A program made the translations under genes and the position numbers. Below, piece after piece: positions 58,175 through 64,000 of a stretch of DNA of 64,000 nucleotides. This stretch comes from Stereum hirsutum FP-91666 SS1 (Eukaryota; Basidiomycota; Agaricomycetes; Russulales; Stereaceae): NCBI RefSeq assembly GCF_000264905.1, contig NW_006763152.1:62001-126000 (forward strand), in the 5' to 3' direction. Under the pieces are notes generated by a model. It saw only the letters and a program-made list of their open reading frames with translations. It ran no database searches and had not been told where the DNA came from. The number at the start of each line of letters is the position of its first letter. The first letter of the stretch is position 1.

Positions 58175-58384
58175 GATGGGGAGGAAGAGGATTCCTTTCT
58201 TTTGGGTATCTTGGCTTTGGGTGGCGCTGTGATGCATGAAAGGATGATGGCGCGAGTAGGTTTGGGTCGCATCGTGCCACTGATTACCCACGTTCCACTC
58301 GCACTGCATTTCAAAAAATAAATAGTTAGACTTCGAAGACATACTTCGACGATCCCACAAAAGTACATATCAACCACGACATGG

Positions 58385-58488
58385 CTCCCTGGCGGGGAGT
58401 CGAACCCCGCTCTCGCGCGAACGTCTATGGACGCAAGGGGTGACGGTTCATGACAGGCGCGTGTACTGATCCGATATACTACCAGGGA
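58385..58488 (-). tRNA. tRNA-Asp (GTC) with intron
   Basis: Standard structure: acceptor TCCCTGG/CCAGGGA, D stem GTAT/GTAC with GG in the loop, anticodon stem CGCGC/GCGCG, loop CTGTCA-C with U33 and anticodon GTC. Variable region AGAG, T stem CGGGG/CCCCG with loop TTCGACT. A 31-base intron lies after position 37 and contains GAC, able to pair with the anticodon, as in normal nuclear pre-tRNAs. TTTT lies about 30 bases downstream. The only clearly functional Asp tRNA of the group. Confidence 0.88.
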
Positions 58489-58713
58489 CCTCTCTTACCC
58501 TGGTCTTTTTTTGTTTTTCATCTGACTTCGGTCGTTGCTTTGTCTCGTCTCTTGCTTTATGAGCCACTTCGGGATAGCCCTACGCCACTGGAGACGCTTT
58601 GTTCACCTGGGACTACCATAACGGCGAGTGGGTGATTTGGGAGGAAGTGTATTGTTTATTAGACTCGTATACCTAGGCTGATCATCACTCACAGGTATCG
58701 TCGTCATGATGCC

Positions 58714-59917
58714 TCAATCCTTCGTTCTAGCCATGACCCAAATTTTGAAGTCGGTTACTGGGCTGTGATATTCTTCGGGCTCACCGACGATGGAGAATCC
58801 GAGTTTCTTGTAGACTTCGACCTGCGTCACATCATTAGTCATTCCGCAGTCTGAAGTTTGACTCGGATCCAGCAGAAGTGGAACATACCGTCGGTTCCTC
58901 GTCTGTCTCCAAACAAAATTTCTCTCCGGATTTCGCAACCTGCCGCAATGTATCGATACCAGTCAGCTCATGCTTCACTTTCAATGATTACAAGATGATC
59001 GGCGCCCACATTCTGGTATACGAATTCGATTAACTGTCTCGCCACGCCTCGTCTCTGTGCTTCCGGTCGTACACCTATCATCTGGAGGTTCCAGGACGCT
59101 TGTTTGCCATCTTTACCGAGCGTAAGAGAGGTATGTGATTTCTTCTTCGGGATAAACTGGTCGTGTCCAACGGCCACACATTCAGTACGATAATATACAC
59201 CGTATGTTTGGAATGGAAGAGGGAGGGGGAGGGTCATCAGAGAGGGGGACGAACATATTCAAACCACCATGTATGATGCTGGGGCGGGAAGTCCGCGAAT
59301 AGTGTCTCAAAGCCGTCATCGATTTTCGTTTTGGAGTTTTCTGCAAGAGCATCGCCATCATCGCTACATATGGACATCTGGTTAGTATTACGGAGGAATT
59401 GAAACTCCACTTTCGATCGTTCGCGAAGAGATACCGAACGTACGGGGCCACCAACAAGCCCGGAGCCATTCCAGGAGGGTACCACGCCGCCACGCCAATC
59501 AACCTGTCTTTACTAGCACTAGCGCTGCCACCGCATGCTGCGTCAAATCCAGTGCCGGGGGAGGAGGGAGAAGTGGCGAAGTAGACTTGACCATCATTGA
59601 GCGCTGCGAGGAGGGTGGAATGCATGTAGCGGGTATAGAGAGATGCGTCGGCGTTCGTTAAGGCTCGAAAGAGGGGATCTGCAGGATGGTGGATGAGATC
59701 CAAGGGTCTCGAGGATGATAGGTGTGGTATATTTTGAACGTACTGTCTTGGAAGGCTTCGATCCACACGTTTGTGGCGTCTTGGATTTGGGCGTCTGGAA
59801 CGATGATGGTCATGGCGCCGGATTGAGTGGGTGTGCCAATTGACAGAAGATATTACACTCACCGCTTATATTCTTGGGATCAACAAGACGAATCTCGATG
59901 TTTGAAGCGATGGCCAT
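58714..59917 (-). CDS. GNAT-family N-acetyltransferase
   Basis: Acetyl-CoA-dependent acetyltransferase of the GNAT fold. It starts at 59917 (MAIASNIEIRLVDPKNIS). A first intron follows, then IQDATNVWIEAFQD, DPLFRALTNADASLYTRYM and LIGVAAWYPPGMAPG as the N-terminal strands. The acetyl-CoA loop is in motif A, LQMIGVRPEAQRRGVARQLI (R-R-G-V-A in the Q/RxxGxG/A position). The end carries the motif B-like VEVYKKLGFSIVGEPEEYH and FKIWVMARTKD at 58714. Five or so exons. This arrangement matches small fungal acetyltransferases whose substrate is not known. It lies between two tRNA-Asp-related genes. Confidence 0.82.
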
Positions 59918-60107
59918 ATCAGCAGTTCAGGTTCAAGATGGTATCACACTGAGAGAATGGTTCGAAGTAGTTCATCTACTCAACTGAGCTCCGCGGAAGT
60001 TTCCGCTACTTTTGCTTCCACACGGAATTGCCCGGGGCGGGCCACACAATGGTGCCACTGGACGAGACTGCTCAAAGTGGAGACAAAAGAGAGCGTTTGG
60101 ACTCCTA

Positions 60108-60205
60108 CTCCCTGGCGAGGAGTCGAACCCCGCTCTCGCGCAAGATGGAAGACTTCAAGCACCAGAAGACAAACTGCGTGTACTAGTCCGATGTACTACC
60201 AGGGA
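60108..60205 (-). pseudogene. tRNA-Asp-like, degraded anticodon arm
   Basis: Acceptor TCCCTGG/CCAGGGA, D stem GTAC/GTAC, T arm CGGGG-TTCGACT-CCTCG and both Pol III boxes match the tRNA-Asp at 58385. The anticodon stem CGCAG cannot pair with GCGCG beyond three bases. GTC is displaced by one position (TTTGTCT). TTTT follows 16 bases downstream. Either a pseudogene or a tRNA with a shifted intron border. Confidence 0.55.
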
Positions 60206-60419
60206 CCTATCAAGACCAAACAGCGAAGCAGTACGACGTGAAAAAGAACAAAGAAGATGACTCGGTCCTTTGTCCTAAGTGCAGAGAAATAAAATAAACA
60301 AAGTAGTTGAATACTTTTATGTCCGACACGAGCAAACCGCAAGCCTTTGTCGAAGAGATTAGACTCTGAGAAAGTCCGCCTTAACTACGCCACCCATATA
60401 CCAATCCAAGCATAGTCTC

Positions 60420-62739
60420 TCAAGCCTCCTGTTCGGTCTCCCTTTTCTCCACGTCCGTCACAACGGCTATGGAATTCCTCCGCCGTCTCTCCCGCCAGAT
60501 CGGCCCCCACTTCATCTCAATCGCCAAAACTGGGCCTCCCACCACAAGACATATTCCAGCGATGAGAACGAAGGTCCATCCTGGACCGTGGAGAGCGGTG
60601 AGAATGAGGTCGATGACGGAGACGAATGCGGCGCCGAGGGAGGAGCGAACTAGGTTGTTCTACGTGATTAGAGTATCAGAGTCAGATGTGATAATCCGAA
60701 GATATGGAGGATGCAATCGGATGAAGGCAGCGGATTGAAGGCGGGAGGACATGAGTAGATGCGCTTACGCAGGCAGTGATAGTTGAGCCTTGGGTCGGAA
60801 AAAGATCCACCAGAAGGATCTGCGCGGTATTCATCTGAGCCATGACCATGAAACCTACTATAAACGTCATCAGGCAGCGGGTTATTCACCGCTCATAGAG
60901 ACCCCGCGAATAAATATATGGACGTGCCGACAATCTGAAGTAGCAGCGGTCCGGCCATATTGACCTTGGCCTGGAGACACCAGCCGTATCCGACAACGCA
61001 AGCGATGAAAGTCATGAGGATGAACGGCATGGTCCTCAATCTGGCTTTTTCGATCGGGAACCCCGCTTCAACTTCTTTACGCCTGTCTCCACGTCCTGCA
61101 TCATCGCTAACAGCTCCTATAGCCTCTTTTCCTTCATTGTTATCGGTCTCTTTTTTCTTACCCAGCGCTCTTCCAACCCTACCGTATTCCCAATCCAAAA
61201 ACCTGCCCACCGCCACACTGCCCGCCATCATCCCCCCTCCCATCGCCAAGAAAACTAGCCCCAGGTCCGTCTGACTCAGCCAAGGATAAGTAGTGACGAA
61301 GAGGGTGGAAATAGAGGCGGAGACGGAGTAGGAGGCTGCGTTGATTATGCCGGTGTAGAGTAGGATGAGGACGATGTCGGGGTGGGTAAAGGCCTTGAGA
61401 GGGTTTGTGAAAGGCTTTTTAGGCTTAGAGTCATGGGAAGGGGGTTGTGGTGCAGATCTGAGGGGACGCTGCCGGTGCCGACCTACAAGAGGGATGAGGG
61501 GGCAGTAGATTGCGGAGGGTTTGGTGCTTCCGTCACCCACGATTGAGTGGAGAGTTTCGGGTAGGAATCTGGGTGTCCGAGTAATCAACAGCTTAAACAA
61601 GGATGATAAGAGGGGCACCTATAGCAGAAGAATTAGAAAGCACACCGCAGATGCGATAGCCAAGAACCAGAATATCGATCTAAACAACGACGCAGTGAGT
61701 GACTTGAACGAAATAACCTGACGAGCTAACGCACCGCCACCCAAGACCTTGTGAAAGTGCACCGCCGAGAACTGAAGGCATTGGGTCGGTATAAGTGCAT
61801 TATTAGATATAATATTGACGCGGCCAACGTACTTGGCCCAAGACACGGACCCACCATAGGTCCAATCCCCATAAACCCAAAGAACGTCCCCCTCTCATGT
61901 GGCTCCGATATATCCGCCACTACGCCTGCACCTGCGCGATGGAAATCATCCATGTCAGGCCAGGTCTGAATGCCGAAGCCATATATTGTAACAACGCAAC
62001 GAACTCACTGAGGGCAATCGTACTCGCCGAGCCTGCAGCCTGCACACATCTCAACAGCATCAACAACCAATACGCATTCGTCGGCACGAGCGCAAGTCCG
62101 ACGCAGGTTAGGCAGAGGACGAGCATGCAGGCGAGGAAGAAGGGACGGCGGCCGTAGTGGTCCGCAAAGGTTCCCCAGAAGCTCGGGGCTATTCATACGT
62201 TCGGCAAGTTGAAGTGTTTGTTAGTACGTCCTCGAGTGACGAGGGAGCAGGGAGGGGAGGACGTACCAACGGCTTGCATGACCATATATACTGTTATGGT
62301 AAGATTGATGAGCTCGACGGAGACGTTGAATTGAGAAGCTAGAGTTGGAAGAGCGGGGAAGTAGATGTTTGAGGTGAGGGGACTAGTGTACATGAAGGAC
62401 CGAACGGTTAAGGTCCATCAGTTCGACTCCAAGAGTAGTATTTGCGCAGAAGATGAATACAACAGCTAACCTGAAAGTCCCAGCAAACCCACAAATCGCG
62501 ACGATGAACCATTTTTCTCCGTGTGTGAAGATACTCCTGTGATGTCCTTCGCTATCAGTAGACAGGCGTCCGTGAGCAGTAGAACTGCGACGAGAGATCA
62601 ATCGTGAATCGTTTTGCGGTATCGGCGCAATACTGGTGGAGGGCTCGCCCACAACTGGTGCATGCGCAACACTATGTGCAGATGTGGGTTCTTCAATGGC
62701 TTTTAGGCTCGATTTGATGACATGCTCTGATACGGGCAT
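60420..62739 (-). CDS. MFS transporter, DHA1 drug:H+ antiporter type
   Basis: Plasma-membrane major-facilitator transporter, probably with 12 helices. It starts at 62739 (MPVSEHVIKSSLKAIEEPTS) with a cytosolic Ser-rich N-terminus. TM1 is WFIVAICGFAGTF; then TSNIYFPALPTLASQFNVS (typical of the DHA1/quinidine-resistance group). The loop 2-3 motif A is GTFADHYGRRPFFLACMLVL. GFMGIGPMVGPCLGPVLGG is the antiporter motif C region of TM5. A central loop is rich in Ser, Pro and Lys; the second half has FTHPDIVLILLYTGIINAAS, LGLVFLAMGGGMMAGSVAVG, TMPFILMTFIACVVGYGW, AQILLVDLFPTQGSTI and a tail with RRRRNSIAVVTDVEKRE. About eight exons. Substrate unknown; no adjacent biosynthetic genes. Confidence 0.87.
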
Positions 62740-63491
62740 GTTGACAAAGGGCTCCTCTTGAACAAGACGCGTTGCTCGACCATTCCTACTTTGAGGCAAG
62801 CTTTATATTACAGGGCATCCGCACGTCGAGTCACAATTTGTCTGCTTCGATTCCACTTCCGTTCCAATAATGTCGACGAAACGTCGCGACAGCGTGGATG
62901 CGTTGTGTAAACCGGGTCCGAGTGGATGAAAGCATGGGCATAGAGGCGGAACATGGCCCAAAACCACCCAAAACCGAAGAAGAAGCGCTGAGAAGGGTGC
63001 GAACGCGGCGAGAATCGGAGTCGGACACCGCTGGGCAGAGGGTTCGAGGTAGCGAGTGACCCTGAGCGGGTGCGATAGTAAAGAGATCAATTGACGACGG
63101 CGCGAAAGACTTGGGGCAATCCACGTAGATAGGAAGATAAAGACATCAATAAACATGTGTCCTTGTTCCTCAAAAGGCCTACACTTAGAAAGGTCGACAG
63201 GTGTCGATCGTTCATTAGCGTACACGAACATGCGATCTGACATCGTCCAGTGCGTATACATCTCGGCATATGTGCATGGCGACTAGCTCACGCAGGAGAA
63301 GATCTCTCTCCTCGTGGAAGGTTCTTCTCGCTGATGATGACCACTTAGGATTCAGAGCACTGGGCGAGGTTGGAGGAGCGCGTCTCGTGACTTCTATCTA
63401 TTCCGAAACGCGGGTCTAAACAGTTAAGTGAGCGATACCAAAGTTTGCGACATAAATTCGGTCTTACAATGATGGAGCATGAAGTAGCTTC
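62740..63491. other. Intergenic, no gene seen
   Basis: Promoter of the MFS gene and 3' flank of DAD2. Minus-strand frames at 62803-63261 are open but have no domain. Confidence 0.45.
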
Positions 63492-63988
63492 CTAGCGCTG
63501 ATTGTCAGTCTGTATCTCATCCATGGGGACACGAACAAGGCGTTCCCCTGCGGGTGGCGCTGGAACGTCCTCCTCCTCTTCACGTATCTGTTCCCTGGTG
63601 GATACTTAAAATCCTTCGGTCAGAAGATTTCATCGAATATGTGTTCGGTACGTTTGACTTACAGAAAGTCTCCAGAATCTTGAACATCTGGGGCCACTGC
63701 GCGAGAACCTGGCCGTGCACTTTGGTCATGGTAGTATCAGCACCAAGAACCGATAGATAAAGCGAAACAAAAATTGTCACCTATCCCAGCATCAGCCATA
63801 ACATCACAGTCTGCGCTCAGGCCCTCAATCCGCTTCACGAACATAGCACTGGCGCGATCGAGTGCGCATACCGCATCGTATTCTTTCTTCTTCTCGCTGA
63901 GCCGCGACAAAGCTGCTGCGCTTGGAGCTTGCGACTGAGAGCCTCCGGTAATGTGTGAGGCGCGTAACGATGCTTTTGGATGGGCCAT
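63492..63988 (-). CDS. dad2: DASH complex subunit DAD2
   Basis: Subunit of the ten-protein DASH/Dam1 ring that couples kinetochores to microtubules. It starts at 63988 (MAHPKASLRASHITGGSQSQ). The helical core is LSRLSEKKKEYDAVCALDRA and MFVKRIEGLSADCDVMADAG. A GT-AG intron then joins to VHGQVLAQWPQMFKILETF, matching the DCDxMADAG...GxVLxQWPxMFxIL signature of Dad2. A second intron (acceptor TTTTAAG) gives LSTREQIREEEEDVPAPP and the end DEIQTDNQR at 63492. Length (about 125 residues) is normal. The promoter lies at and beyond the right edge. Confidence 0.9.
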
Positions 63989-64000
63989 AATTACTCTCGT

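Larger units (their letters stand above)
56440..58320 (-). repeat. Tandem array of 240-360-base units, each with a tRNA-like gene
   Basis: Six head-to-tail units. Each has, on the minus strand, a tRNA-Asp-like sequence preceded by a shared upstream block (on the plus strand GAGATGGGGAGGAAGAGG, CTTTGGGTGGCG and GTGGCGYGAGTAGG-like motifs). Downstream of the tRNA-like part is a T-run of five or more (plus strand AAAAA), a Pol III terminator, followed by GCAATTTTTGAGGGACG-like sequence. Spacing of starts is 324, 342, 358, 321 and 238 bases. Confidence 0.85.

Overview
This window is nuclear DNA of a basidiomycete fungus, most likely an agaricomycete. The evidence is dense spliceosomal introns of about 50-65 bases with GT-AG borders, agaricomycete-type families (a DUF6534 seven-helix membrane protein, an F-box/leucine-rich protein, lineage-restricted proteins), a DASH-complex gene, a Mei2-like RNA-binding protein, and nuclear intron-bearing tRNA genes. 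No prokaryotic, CRISPR or phage feature is seen. All gene models were read by eye from the sequence, so exon borders are inferred from reading frame and splice consensus.

Layout. 1-2822 (-): 5' part of a Mei2-like gene running off the left edge, with a tandem repeat in a long intron. 5300-6978 (-): agaricomycete membrane protein. 7976-9117 and 9829-11051 (-): two tandem short-chain dehydrogenases (SDRs); a third paralogue is at 37423-38657 (+). 12479-16446 (+): Tudor-SN/SND1. 19214-21137 (+): Zn2Cys6 transcription factor with two consecutive zinc clusters. 21898-24040 (-): DUF6534 membrane protein. 25102-29050 (-): Rad26/ATRIP checkpoint protein with MCB-like promoter motifs. 29474-29959 (-): small conserved protein. 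32221-36745 (-): UPF2. 39288-40748 (-): F-box protein. 41869-42203 (-): tiny gene with a TATA box. 42204-46394: gene-poor, repeat-rich, with foldback and long-TIR elements. 46395-47665 and 48069-49305 (+): a lineage-specific protein and a second factor carrying two complete Zn2Cys6 clusters. 49778-50965 (+): mitochondrial bS6m. 51202-53026: large inverted repeat with a nested element. 53839-55195 (-) and 55441-56099 (+): HAD hydrolase and EMI1-like protein sharing a 245-base divergent promoter. 56497-58174 (-): six tandem tRNA-Asp-like genes, then a normal intron-bearing tRNA-Asp(GTC) at 58385-58488 and a degraded relative at 60108-60205. 58714-59917 (-) GNAT acetyltransferase, 60420-62739 (-) DHA1-type MFS transporter, 63492-63988 (-) DAD2.

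The housekeeping genes (SND1, rad26, UPF2, bS6m, EMI1, DAD2) are unrelated single-copy loci and no biosynthetic cluster is evident. The unusual content lies in the accessory stretches: the tRNA-like Pol III array, two independent dual-zinc-cluster regulators, and several families of small non-autonomous DNA elements.
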